From: Blastocladiella britannica
Taxonomy: Eukaryota > Blastocladiomycota > Blastocladiomycetes > Blastocladiales > Blastocladiaceae
Length of the DNA stretch: 44,482 bases
Assembly: GCA_025349905.2 (NCBI GenBank)
Contig: MU624543.1
Coordinates: 35,586-80,067 of the forward strand
Direction: 5' to 3'
The position numbers and the translations under genes are program-made. The number at the start of each line of letters is the position of its first letter. Position 1 is the first letter of the stretch. The notes beneath the pieces are model-generated. The model did no database searches, had not been told where the DNA came from, and saw only the letters and a list, made by a program, of their open reading frames with translations. Below, piece after piece: positions 9,618 through 20,541 of this stretch.

Positions 9618-10912
9618 GTTATCATCGAAGACACAGCTGATTGGGATCGCGATCAAGATTTGGCTTCGCTCGGTCCCCTCGACTTTGCGCGGCGCGTTTT
9701 CCCATCGGTAGTGCTCCCCGACGAGCTGCCACCCAAGGGGGGCGCGACCCCGCGGTTGTACACGAACGGCTCTCTCATCCATGCGGGCGCGATGGCAGTG
9801 GCGTGTATTTACGGCGGCCTGACGCGCGCTGGCATTTGCGCTCAGGTTCCTGACAGCGAGCACTCGAGCCTCCGATCCGAGCTGCTCGCGGTCATTCTCG
9901 CGGCCTGCCTGGTCGAGTCCGGGACGGCGCTCACGGTGGTCCTTGACAACCAGGGCGTCGTCAAGAAGTTGGCGCGCATGCTCGCTCCTCGGGCGCGCGT
10001 GGCGGTGCGGTCGGTGTGTGGTGTGTGGTGGTCGGTGTTGCGTTGGGTGGTCCGTGTGCGTCGCATCTCGCTTCGCGCGCGTTGGGTCAAGGGCCATGCC
10101 AACGTGGAAGGAAATGAGAAGGCGGATGTGTTGGCGGGCCGTGGTGCGCGTGGTGAGGGTGGGGTGCTTTCGTGCGGCGCAGAGGCGCGGCGGGAGTGCG
10201 ATCTTGGGTTCGTGTGGGGCTGGCGAGGTGTGGGTATTGAGGGTGACCGAGGCGCTTTGTGCGCGAGTTGGCTGACCACCGCGAAACGAGCCGAGCGGTT
10301 AGTCGTGTGTGGCGGGCCCATGGCGTTGCCGGGGTCGACGCCAGGAAGACGGTCGAGACGATTGGTGGCGGCTCCCAAGCATCGCGCCAAGTCGTTCCAT
10401 TTGCCCGCGACGCTCACGCGGCATGGATGATCAAGGTCGCGGTCGGCACGCTGCCGACGCGCATGCTACTCCACGAGCGGTGGCCGGTGTCCTTCCCGTC
10501 ACCGGACTGCCCGACGTGCGCTGTTGCCGTCGACGGGCCGGGCCATTTCCTGGAGTGCCGCGACGCGCAGGACGAGGTCGCCAACGCGGTCGGGTACGCG
10601 TACGCCAAGGGCGCGTTGGTCCTTCCGGCCGCACAACGAGACGGGGCGACAGCGGCGCTCGAGCGGTACTACCGCGCCGCGCCGCTGCTCATGGCCGCAG
10701 GCATCGTGCTTGAGGATTGGGTTCGGGACTGGACGGACGCGTGCGAGTACAAGGCCGCGCTCCTGTCGGATGCGATCACCGCCTTCTCGGCCGTGATTCG
10801 CGAACAAGTATGGCTCCCGCGGTGCACCCGCGCTGCCGAGCTCGTCCCGCGCCTGGTGACGGAACCCCCCGACCCGGCCGAGCCGACCCGATCGCGTGCA
10901 CGCGGCCAATGA
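9618..10912 (+). pseudogene. retrotransposon tail: RNase H plus zinc knuckle, frameshifted
   Basis: The frame opens right after a TAG at 9615-9617 and has no ATG at its start, so it is a fragment. Residues from about 9756 form a type I RNase H: LYTNGSLIHAGA, then LRSELLAV, VVLDNQGVV and WVKGHANVEGNEKAD. The first position is Asn (9765-9767) where active enzymes have the catalytic Asp (YTDGS). Between about 10230 and 10330 the reading moves to another frame, where HAAWMIKVAVGTLPTRMLL and the CPTC...HFLEC zinc knuckle follow. RNase H followed by such a knuckle is the usual C-terminus of non-LTR retrotransposon polymerases; the reverse transcriptase itself is absent here. It looks like a dead 5'-truncated copy next to the Fanzor gene. 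Confidence 0.75.
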
Positions 10913-11128
10913 CGCGCCCACGCGCAGCCGTCCCCGTGCTGTTTCGCCGGCGCCGCTCTTGCCGCGTCGTCGCCCGACCACGTTTGCTGTCGTGTTGGTG
11001 GCCTGTTGCGTCGTTCGCTCGTCCGCGGCGACGCCGAGTTTGCGCGCGCCCGCCATGGCGGCGCATTGGCGCTGTACCATGACCTGGTGGACCTCGAGCC
11101 GCTCTGCGGGGTCCAGCCACTCCACAAA
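10895..11128 (-). other. coding-like fragment of unknown origin on the minus strand
   Basis: From an acceptor-like GGTAACAG, the minus strand reads FVEWLDPAERLEVHQVMVQ and continues Gln/Ala/Arg-rich with the G/C third-position bias of real genes here. It runs into the opposite strand of the RNase H fragment, so only this part is credible. It may be a remnant of another mobile element. No family is recognised, and the plus strand is also open across it. Confidence 0.2.
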
Positions 11129-12616
11129 CTGTTACCCGACCTTCTGGCTGACGCCGCGCCGTCTCCTGCTCTGGCCAGTTGGACCAATTGAATCATACCC
11201 GCTCCAACCACCACACTGCCAGTTCCACTGGGATGTCTCTTACACTGCAAGGGGTCGAAATAGGCCACCACCACATTTGATGTCCTGCTGGAGGGCCCCG
11301 ATGGTGGATGTGGATCATTCATGGACCAAAACGCAGTCTTCCATATTTGCGTTGGCCGCGATCAGCTCGTTGGCGAAGGGTTTGGTTCGAGTATCATTGA
11401 AATACCAGCCTTGGTACTGCCGTGGTCCGATAATTGTTGACGGAAACGGATCTCCGAGCCATGGCCGCCGATCCAACTCGTCGATTGCATCAAGAAGGAG
11501 ATTTATTCTATGTTGTTTCATTGCGGATCAAAGAATCGTCTGGGAAGAGAGTTGCAGAGTTATTTGTCGCTGATCTGGCAATACCGCGAGTCCTCGGGCA
11601 CTCCGCGCGCTGCTTGCCACAGCAGCCGCGCTGCCGCCCCATAGATGGAGCCACTCGGTGTTTCCGGATTCGCATCAGGGACGTATGGTTTCACGTCGGT
11701 GCTGTCGGCATGTTGACGCCGGCGACAATTGGCGGATTAGTCGCGTAACGGTCTGTCGTGTAACTGTCGGCGGCTTAGCTGCTGCTCACCGCACTATTTA
11801 GCTCGTCGAGCGTGGGTAACGTCTCCTCTCCTCGTACATTACGGTCGCGTCCGCGCAGTCGTTAATCGGCCAGTGATCAGGCGCTAGCAAGCTTATTGGA
11901 TAAAAACTAGCGTGATAACGAGATAACTTCACTCAGTGATGAACCGAACGTATTTTCTTCAACATGGTGAAAATTAAGCGAGCTGGGTATAGCATGTTTA
12001 TACATCATTGAAGTTATTGCGATAAATTAACAATATTATGGTGTCAGGACACAATTTCTCAACATAATTAATGCGATGTACAGTCGCGTTATGTCCGCCA
12101 GTCGCGTGTAAGAGTCTCATCATCCGGATCTAATAATCCAGCGTGGGTGCGAGGGATGAAAAAAGGTGAAGTGCCTCGGACAAGGCTGAAACTATAATAA
12201 AAAAATGATTGCTAGTCTTCATTGCGAAGCGTCTGTTACGTGTTATCGTCAGCGGCAATACGAGTCCGAGATTTTAATCGGGACGGTGTCAAGTTCGCGA
12301 ATTTATGTCGAAATCCCCAGAAAAAAATTTCGCACGGGAACGGTTGCCAAGACGCGGCAGTGTCGGAGGAACTCATGAATGAAAGCCGCCTCATCACCAC
12401 AACGAATATTTTAAAGCCAGGCAGCGAAACCCGAGCCAACTTCACAGCTCTTTCGTAGCAAAATTCAAAAGACATACACCACGATACAGACCTAGACGGA
12501 GGCACTGGCACTGGCACACTCGAACCGACTCAAAAAAAAAAAAAAAAGTCGAGGCTCAAAATTCAGGGCCACCACCGCTGGCTCCAATCATAAAAACAGC
12601 AAAAACAAATTGAAAA
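11129..12616. other. gene-poor stretch, AT-rich from about 11.75 kb
   Basis: No convincing gene is seen. 11315-11521 on the minus strand has a short coding-like run (LLLDAIDELDRRPWLGDP) that breaks off. From 11750 to 12200 the DNA is AT-rich, with three copies of AGTCGCGT (11739, 12082, 12100) and an inverted repeat (ATAACTTCA 11923-11931 with TGAAGTTAT 12009-12017, backed by TGATG 11937-11941 with CATCA 12003-12007). An A16 tract at 12532-12547 lies about 70 bp before the next gene. It reads as decayed mobile-element DNA plus the promoter of the 12617 gene. Confidence 0.4.
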
Positions 12617-13988
12617 ATGATGCCCGCGGTCGTCATCCCACCACCGCCATTCTTTGGCTCCCCTCCAAAATCCTCGCCCCTGGCCATGTCCAACCGCACT
12701 TCCTCCTCCTCGGCCGCCGCCCACGAGCCACTGCCGGCATCCCCGGCATCCGGCAACAATGACGCTACTGCTACGGATGGCAAATGCCCACACGACACAT
12801 TTCTGGATCCACACACGCCCGGCAACCCGTTTTGCGGGCAGTGCGCGCAACCGGTGGCGCGGCTGTATGCGATGCACGTCTCGCTGCTGGATGCGCGTGA
12901 CCGGATGGCCGATGCCGAGTCGGCGCTGGCAGTGCAGGCCACAGCACTGGCCCGAGCCCGAACCGAGGTGGAGCGGCTCCGCAACACCGTGGAAGAGCTC
13001 GAGGACCGCTGTGATGAAGCCACCGATCGGGCTGACGCAGCGGAACGAGCTCGGGACGAGGGAAACGCCGCCATGGACCGTGTGCGCGAGCTCGAGGCGA
13101 TGCTGGCCGATACGCAGCGCGACCGTGATGCCGCACGGGCCGCCATGGACCGCGAGCGCGAGGCTGCTCGTGAAGCCTCAATGCGCGCCGACGACTTGGC
13201 GGCCGAGGTGCAACGAACGCAGGACCGGGCGGCCGCGGCCGAAGCAGAGGCAGCCACTGCACACGCCGCGATGCTCGAGGCACGGGCCACCGCATCCGAC
13301 CTGGCCCGCCAAAAGCACGCAATCGAGGCCGAGCTCGAGGACCTGTCGCGGCAGCTGTTTGAAAACGCCAACTCGATGGTGGCTACCGAGTCGCGCGCGC
13401 GGCACGAGGAATCAGCGCGGCTGGCGGTAGCTGAACGCGACTTGGCCATGGAGCGCATGCAGCTGCGCGAGCTGAAAGGCATGCTGTCGGCTGTGGACGT
13501 TGACCGCGACCGCGACGCACGCCGGATCCGCGAGCTCGAGGTGGCCGTCACCGAGCTCGAGGAGGACTTGCGCGCCGCCCAGACGGTCGTGGTGCATTCG
13601 CCTCGCAACGTGCGGTCGTCGGTCGCGTCCGCTTCGACCATTGCATCACGGATATCCCTTTCCGCCCCGCCCACAAGTAGTGGAGGAGATGGCGTGCAAC
13701 TGGACGCCATTGACCCGGCGATCCTGGACGCGTTTCTCGACTACATGTCGTCGGCACCCGCCACGCCGCTGCCAAAGTGCGCCCAGCTGCCCTTCCTCCA
13801 CGGTGCGCTCACGTACGACCTTGGCGCCTGCCTCTCGTTCTCGGCCACGGGTGCCCCTACGACCGCTGCGCTCGTGGAGGCCATGCTGCTGGCGGCCGTT
13901 GAAATCACACCGTACGATCCGGCCGAAGCGGCGAAACGGGCGGCTGCACGCGACCGCGCCGGGTCCACTGATTCGGCCATAGTACATG

Positions 13989-14019
<31 letters not shown>

Positions 14020-14452
14020 AACGGCGCGCGGATTCTTTGGCGGACTCTGGGGCTCCAAGTCGGCTGCTGCCGCCGCTGCCTCTGTCAACACTTCATCGAC
14101 GCTGGGAGCAGCACCAGTGAGCACCGCATCGGCCACCGAGGCGTCCGTGCCGACCAAGTGCACACTGTGCGGCGAGCAAGCGTCCCCTCTGCCGTTTGCG
14201 GTGCTCGTGTCGCCCGACGACCCAGTGGCCGCGCGCGAGTACCCGTGCTGCCGGTTCTGCCGCGACCGCGTGGTGGCCGCGTGCGATTTCATGTCGTTTG
14301 CGCGCAACTTGCGGGCGGGTTTGTTCACGCGCCAGAACTTGACCAAGGTGTGGGCCGACTCGCTCCAGCTGCGGTCGCGGCTCGGGTATGCAAGGCTCGG
14401 CAGCTTGGCGGTCGTGGATGGGGTCTCCAGCAGCCCTACGGCTGCAGTGTAA
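12617..14452 (+). CDS. Sec2/Rabin8-type Rab guanine-nucleotide exchange factor
   Basis: A single-exon 611-aa protein. An N-terminal zinc-ribbon-like segment (CPHD...CGQC, residues about 56-80) precedes a long coiled coil (about 85-320). Within it, LEDLSRQLFENANSMVATE at about 240-258 matches the Sec2p exchange core (LFEEAN.MVA). A polyGln tract lies near residues 456-470. The C-terminal 100 residues carry CTLCGE and CCRFCRDRVVAACDFMSFARNLRAGLF, matching the C-terminal domain of Rabin8-like proteins. Such factors activate Sec4/Rab8 GTPases on secretory vesicles and drive polarised exocytosis and, in flagellated cells, ciliary membrane traffic. The start ATG follows an A-rich leader. Low-complexity Ser/Ala/Gln inserts are normal for this genome. 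Confidence 0.82.
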
Positions 14453-14468
14453 AACATTTTTTATGTAT

Positions 14469-15718
14469 TTATTCCTGAGAAGTTCTTGCCTTGGTGTCGT
14501 CCTCGTTGCTGCCAGTCATCGTCGGCCACCACGCCGGCTTGTACGGCCGCACAACCAAGTCGGTGCCCTCGATCGGGAACCGCATCGACGAGTCCACCAT
14601 CTCGAGTCGGAACAGCGCTAATCCGACATTGTGTGCACCCGCACACCATTTCCCGAGCGGGCGGCCATGTGATACGCCATCATGTGCAGCTGCCATGATA
14701 TTGGATTGCGCAGGTGGGAGGACCAGTGCATTTTCCGTGGCGGATCGGTCAAGCGCCACGGCCGGGGACAAGGGAACAGTCGATCCGACTGCATCAGCAC
14801 GCTCAACCACCACCGGCACAATCCGCTTGCGCACCACGCCCGTGTGGTAGGTGCGGATCGTGAGCTCCTGGCCAACGTAGCAGCCCTTGCGGAAGTCGAC
14901 TATGTTTTTTTTTCTTTTCGGTTAAAAGATACTGGCACAAAACGCATAAAAGATATACACGTACTCGCATTCATGTAGTCCAGGTTGGATTCGAGTGGGA
15001 GCGAAACATTGGTGGCATAGTCGGTTCCCTCGGGGATGCCATGGACCAGGCGATGCAGTGTGTGCTCCATCTCGGGCACCTCGTTGATCTCCGCCAGTGC
15101 CGATGCTGTAGTTCAGTCCTCAAGAGTGTGAGACTGGATCCAATGATAAAAAATTTAATGCGTACGACGAGAGCCCTTTGGCACCACCGCCCGAACCCCC
15201 AGTCCGGCCCATCGCGGGTCATAGCACCCGATATCCGCGACGGGCTGCTGGTCGCGCACCACGAGCGCAGTCGCCGGCACGCCCCCCGCCACCGCGTCAC
15301 GGGTCCACAGCTGGCAAACGCGAGGTCCCCATGCCGCCCACACGTCCCATTTCTCGGAAACGTCCTCAATCTCGACTTTTGTGCGCAGCCGGTACCGGCG
15401 CAAGTGGGCCGTGACGGCGGCGGTATGGTCCGCGTGCACGTCGACGAGGAACGCCGGGTGCGGGAAGTCGCGGCCAACGTTCTGCGGGTACACGAACGCG
15501 TCGTAGAGCACGCGGCCGTGCGGCGACAGGAAAGCAGTGTACAGGCCGTCGCCGCCGCGGGCTATCTTGGGCATGTGGTTGGTCACCAGGCCCTGGAGAA
15601 AGGGGACGGCCGCGTCACCGCGTAACGCGAGGAGACGGCGCGAACTGAGGCGCGCGCACGCGTCCTTTGATGCCGCAACAGACGAAAAGAGTCGCCGAAT
15701 CGTCGTATAATTTTGCAT
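14469..15718 (-). CDS. IBA57: mitochondrial IBA57/CAF17-family Fe-S assembly factor
   Basis: Exons 15718-15166, 15105-14965 and 14899-14469 join through introns of 60 and 65 bp to give 374 aa. The N-terminus ([17 protein letters not shown]) looks like a mitochondrial presequence. The body has the folate-binding YgfZ/GcvT-type fold signatures: [19 protein letters not shown], a conserved GRVLYDAF strand, and [21 protein letters not shown] across the second junction, the K-G-C-Y-x-G-Q-E motif that defines the family. IBA57 acts with ISCA proteins in late mitochondrial [4Fe-4S] cluster maturation. The ATG at 15718 is only 7 bp from the upstream gene's stop codon; an in-frame ATG at 15748 would overlap it, so 15718 is preferred. 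Confidence 0.88.
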
Positions 15719-15725
15719 GATTTTA

Positions 15726-17380
15726 CTATTCAATTTCGCTGAGGCCAACCTCGCCTAGAAAGAAATCTTCGCACAACTGAGCCGCCCGTTCGCCGCCGCT
15801 TTCGCTCTCTCGAGCGGCCACCAGCTGGTCAAGGTACCCTGCCTCTTTAAAGTGCAGCGCATACGGATTCACGCAGTCCGCTGCAATGTCGGCCCCGACC
15901 TTGAAGATATTCTCGAGTCCTGACGTGGCCACGTCCGTCATTCGATCGTGCCCATCCAAAAATGAAGCGATCCCTTTCAGAATGCCATGCGAGACAAAGT
16001 ACTCGATCCACTCCGGGTGCTCCTGTCCGCGTTCGGTCGCGTTCGTCATGGCCCAGCACGCCTCCCGTTGGATCGAGTTGCTGCCCTCGCGCCACATGAG
16101 GTCAATCAGCCGCGGAACCATCCCAGTGTCAATCACCATCTGCACCTGGTCCGCGGTCCCCGCGGTGATGTTGGAAATGGTCCAGCACGCCTCCTTGCGA
16201 ATCGATTCCTTGCGCGAGTCGAGCATCGGGCACAGCCCGTCCAGGACGCCGGCCTTGAGCATCGCTTGCGTCTGCATGTCGTCGCCCGTGACAATGTTGC
16301 CCGCGACGCGCAGCACGGGCGTCTGCACGGCGACCGACTCGTGCGCGAGCAGCTCTACCAGCCTGGCACACACGCCTGTGTCAATCACCCGCTGGATCCT
16401 GTCGTTGGTGCCGTCCGACAGGTACGAGAGCGTCCATGCAGTGTCGGTCAAGACCTCCTCGTCGTCCGTGTACGTAAACAGCAACTTGGCCAGCGTCGGC
16501 AGCGCCACCGAGACGGCCTCCCAGTCCGGTCGTGGGGTCTTGCTTCGGCACATGATAGACAGGCAAAAAATTGCATGTCGGGCGACGGTCAGCGAGATGC
16601 TCGCGTCGTTGAGTAACAAGAGCAGCGGCGGAACGGCGCCCGCCTCGATCACCTTGTCACGCATGCGAGGTGAGTCTCCCGCAATGTTGCTGAGCGCTTT
16701 CAAAGCCGATTCCAGTACATTCTGGTCCTTGGCCTGCAACAGCGACACCAGCGCTGGGACCGCGTTGGCTTGCACCACCAGGGCCATTTGGTCCGTGGTG
16801 CTGCTGGCGGTCATGATGGACAGCGTCTCTGCGGCCGCTGCTTGCAGCAGTACGGGCATATCGTTCGCGAGGCACGCTGTGAGCAGGGGGAGTGCGCCGA
16901 AAACAATCAGCTCGGCGACATTAACGTCACTGTCAGTGGCTGGCGAATCGGTGAGTGTGAGTATTCCTGCCCATGACAAGGACGTCCAAAAAAAAAAAAA
17001 AAAAAAGAAAAGAGAACGTACAGAGGTTGAGTCGTTTGCCGAGTGCTTGCGCGGCCTGGGTTCGTCGCTCCACAGCTTCGCTGGACGCAAGCAGCTCGAC
17101 CAATTCTGGAGGTGGCTACAAACATTGATATTGTGAGATTATTGGATTGGTCGTTCATCGAGGGGCCAGGAAATCGTACCATGAGCAAAAACGGGTCGGC
17201 GGGGACCGGAGGGGCCTCTGTTGCATCGCTCACACTGAGCTGGTTCATGAGCTCGTCCAGTTGCTCTGGGGGCGTATCGACGTCCTTGGGGGACACCTCA
17301 GCGGTGACAGGGGCTGGCGGGACCGCATCTTCAGTCGTGACGGCCAGCGCAGGCGTATAATCGTGGTCTGGAGTTGACAT
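15726..17380 (-). CDS. importin-alpha-like armadillo protein lacking a basic IBB
   Basis: Exons 17380-17180, 17115-17022 and 16939-15726 (introns 64 and 82 bp) give 502 aa. From about residue 70 the protein is a stack of armadillo repeats, with importin-alpha features: ALKALSNIAGDSP, AWTLSYLSDG, LRVAGNIVTGDD, ACWTISNITAG and ACWAMTNAT, i.e. the W..SN/W..TN residues that bind nuclear localisation signals. Importin alpha normally begins with an Arg/Lys-rich importin-beta-binding segment. Here the first 67 residues are acidic and Pro-rich (VSPKDVDTPPEQLDELMNQ) with almost no basic residues, so it may be an IBB-less paralogue. The second intron contains a T19 tract on the sense strand. The acceptor at 16940 was chosen because the nearer CAG would create a stop. 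The stop is TAG directly followed by TAA. Confidence 0.8.
16988..17006. repeat. A19 homopolymer in an intron
   Basis: Nineteen consecutive A on the plus strand, i.e. a T19 polypyrimidine tract just inside the donor end of importin-alpha-like intron 2. Other long A/T tracts occur at 12532-12547 and 42144-42156. Confidence 0.9.
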
Positions 17381-17431
17381 AGTTGCGTCTTCGAAAGAGT
17401 TGTTTCCATTTTCACTCCAAAATCCACGGAC

Positions 17432-18535
17432 ATGGCAGCGATCAAGATTGACACTGCCATCGCCGCCGAGGTCAACATGATTGTGCGCTTGTCGGACGCC
17501 AAGCTGAGTCTGGCCCTCGGCATTTCCCGCCACGACATGTGCGCGTGCGCTTTTCTGGCCATACTAAAATCAACAAACCTGCATCCCGATCTGCGAATGC
17601 GCCTCCAGACATTCGTTGAGGACCAGCAGCAGCGGCTCGAGGGCTCGCACGCCCTCTCGTATGACGCTGAGGATGATGAGGACGGCAATGTTATCCTTGC
17701 GCCGACACCCGTGGATCCATTCATGGTAGATCCATCATTTTTTCCAATGTGGGCTGGCTCGCTCACCCACAAAAAAAATAGACCTCGACGGAGCCAACTG
17801 CACTCGGCGACCTCGCAATTTAGAACATGCGTCACGGAATCGCCAATGGCACGTTCACAGAGGTGACGGTCGGGTACAAGGAGATCACCGTCCAGGGCAT
17901 CTTGATCCTCAATGCTGCCATGAGCCAGCCGGGCCAAAAGGTTCGTACGCTCAGCCTGTGCACTGCCAAGATCGACGACACGAGCGCAGCTGCACTCGCA
18001 GCCCACCTGCCACACACCTTGAAGACGCTCTGGCTCGGCAACAACAGTATCAGCGACCCTGGCGCCGCCGTACTTGCGGCCAACCTACCGCCCTCGCTGA
18101 CGGACCTCTACCTCTACTCGAACCAGATCACGGATATTGGCGCAGCAGCCCTTGCTGCCTCATTGCCCGCATCACCCATTCTGCTGAACCTCAACAGCAA
18201 TCGCATTGGCGACGCTGGCGCAGCCGCGCTGGCTGCCACCTTGCCGCGGCTTTCGCTGACCACGCTCTCGCTCGAGGACACCCGGATCAGCGACACTGGC
18301 GCAACAGCCCTTGCCGCCAACCTACCCCGCTCATTTGAAAAGCTGTACCTCCACGTCAATCAAATTGGCGACGCTGGCGCGCTGGCACTCGCTACCAATT
18401 ACCTCTCTCGTTGACGATCCTGTTTCTCAACGACAGCTGGATCGGGGACACTGGCGGTGCTGCAATCGCCGAGCACCTGCCTCAATCGGTGACCGAGTTT
18501 TGGCTCCGAAACAACCGGAACAGCGGCGGTCTTAA
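17432..18535 (+). pseudogene. damaged leucine-rich-repeat protein gene
   Basis: Exon 1 (17432-17725) encodes 98 residues with no clear domain. A 56-bp GT-AG intron (17726-17781) leads into exon 2, which hits an in-frame TAG (ATT TAG AAC, near 17821) before continuing as seven or so LRRs of 24 residues with consensus LxxLxLxxNxIxDxGAAALAANLPxS (ribonuclease-inhibitor/NLR type). Near 18400 the repeat pattern jumps frame: ..LALATN then LPLSLTILFLNDSWIGDTG, consistent with loss of one base. A longer intron ending at 17823 would avoid the TAG but would be about 98 bp, longer than any other here. No proper 3' end is seen before the next gene. Probably a decaying member of a repeat family, though sequencing error is possible. 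Confidence 0.6.
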
Positions 18536-18618
18536 GCACCAGGTCAAAGTCTCATGGCCGCATTCGATTGGCCTTTCCCTTTGGTATTTTTATTATTTTG
18601 GAAATCTAATCAAACAAA

Positions 18619-20541
18619 ATGAAATCCGCTCTCGATGTCGTCCACGTCTCAACGTTTCTGGAATTGTCGGTCATCCTGGCTCTTCGTGCTGCTTCGCGTT
18701 GCCTGGTCAACCTGACCCCCGTTATGCTCGAGCACGACCCGGCTACCCGCGCGCTCATGGCCATTGTCAAGAGTTGCAAGGCCAAGAGCGCCGATGTCAT
18801 ATTCCGCGCTCCCAAGAACCTGGTCAAATCGCGCATTCTTGTCCGCCAAGTGGTGCACCGCCTCGTGTGCTGCCCGCACCGCAACCGACGCTACTCGCTC
18901 CGACTAAAGTCTCTTCCTGACATTATTTGGAACCTCGTCCACCACCGCCGGTAGGGACCCAAAGCCAATGGCTTTATCAGCTTGTTGCACGGCTTTTTTC
19001 AAGTGTCGCCACCCACGGCATTGCACCTGCAACACCTGGTTGGCTTGACCGGCCCAGATTGGGCCATGGGTGTTATCGCAGACAGCGGCAGCACCAAGGG
19101 ATATGCGCTGGAAATGTACTCTGCCATGCTGAACTTTGGCACATTGGAGGTGAAGCGCCTTGATGCCACGATGCCAGACGTTGCGCACGCTTTCATGGAC
19201 CTCGCAAACCCACTCGCAAATTCGGCTGACATGGAATGGACCCGGAATGCTGCAGACTCTGCGCTTATGCCCGATGGATTCATTGAGGGCGATCTGTACC
19301 CTCTCGCAGATACGCATCTTCCGGAAGAAATCGAGAACGCCCCACCTGGTGGTCTCACCTGGATCTTGTCCCACCTCCGTAGCAGCGACCTTGGCATTGT
19401 CAGCTTTGCCTCCGTGCTCCTACATCGCATCATTCGCGATGAGTATGTCCCTCTGGACAACGTTTTTGACCACCCTGGCATTGCTTCTGGACTGGTTCAA
19501 GCGCTGTCACTCGTCGCCACGTCGGACGAGACCAATACTCAGCCAGCATGGCAAGTTGCGGAACAGTTCGTTGGATTCGGCCCTGATTACTTGCATTCCA
19601 TTACCGGTTCTGATTTCCTGCGCAACGTTGCCACTGGGCGCAGCGAGTCATTGCTCGATTACGATGTGGCCGGCGCTGCAGTCGCTTTTGGCGCTCTCCA
19701 TGGTCTGGCCAGCACCGCAAGCGTTCTTCCTGGGATTGCCCATGATATTGCAAACGCGGCGGTTGCTCTGTGTTGGGAGCATCCAAGTTATAGTTCCTTT
19801 CTCGCGATTATGATTGGTCACCCTTTGGCAACCCCAAACCCGACTGTGAGCGACTTGCTGTTGGAGCATGTGGACATCCCTGGCGTTTATGCTGCTGCCA
19901 TCGTTAATCCTCTCAATGAGCATCGAGGTCGCGCCACTGCATTCTTGGGTCTGCTCAATATTCCCAACAAACTTGCGGACCAGAATGTCACTTCCGACCT
20001 GACCATTCAGTATGGACGTGCGCTTGCCGTTTTGGGTGGTTGGGATCGGACTTGGAACGTTATTTCCCGCGCTGACGCTTGGCAATTGCCAGATCTCGCC
20101 ACTGCCGTTGTACGCTAGTGCTTTGGGCCAGAATTTATTGTGATCATGGCAGCGATTCCGACTCGAGAGTGGTGCGCCCGACTTGTTGAATTATGTGCCC
20201 AGGAGCGCTCCCTTCTCGATGGTATCGTGTTCCTTGTCCAGTCGAGTCTTGAGGCATGGTGTGGCGACGCTGCTGGTGTGACAGCAAAGCTCGCGGCGCT
20301 GCAATCTCTGCCCAACGAGCTGCTGTTGGTCAAGTCGAACCTGCACCTCATGATGGCCGTGATTGGCGTCCTTAGCCCGCACTCGTCGGGAACTGACCCA
20401 AGCACGCCGCTGTTGGTGTATCGGCAGCGGATCGTGGACGCGGTCGCGAGCACCTGTCCCCGGTATGGCGCGGGTCCATCGACGCATGACGAGTCGCCAT
20501 GCGCACGGTGCGAGGAGCAGTTGTCAAGTCTGTGGGATTGA
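18619..20541 (+). pseudogene. F-box-like orphan gene interrupted by two in-frame TAG codons
   Basis: One reading frame covers 18619-20541 but contains TAG at 18952-18954 and 20116-20118. Both sides of each stop look coding, and the second break lies inside a region colinear with the paralogue at 25362-26995 (..TREWC.. here, ..TRRWC.. there). The N-terminus (DVVHVSTFLELSVILALRAAS) resembles the second half of an F-box. The middle (GLTGPDWAMGVIADSG, YALEMYSAMLNFGTLE) and the C-terminal CPRY...CARC element are shared with the paralogue. The family is otherwise unknown to me. If the stops are real the longest intact product is 378 aa (18982-20118). Neither break is resolved by a GT-AG intron of normal size. 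Confidence 0.55.

Noticed and set aside
9441..12179. GTGCCTCGG at 9441-9449 and 12171-12179 as ends of one element
   Set aside because: A 9-base direct match without further flanking similarity is expected by chance at this scale and is not inverted.
12556..13710. Minus-strand 384-codon Ser/Arg-rich frame, and the plus-strand 416-codon frame at 15886-17136
   Set aside because: Antisense shadows of the Sec2-like and importin-alpha-like genes; low-complexity composition and no motifs.
15726..15728. Genome-wide reassignment of TAG to a sense codon
   Set aside because: TAG ends several well-supported genes here (importin-alpha-like, the DUF707 gene, the giant gene at 31877), so general recoding is unlikely; two of these do have a second stop directly after, so only gene-specific readthrough stays open.
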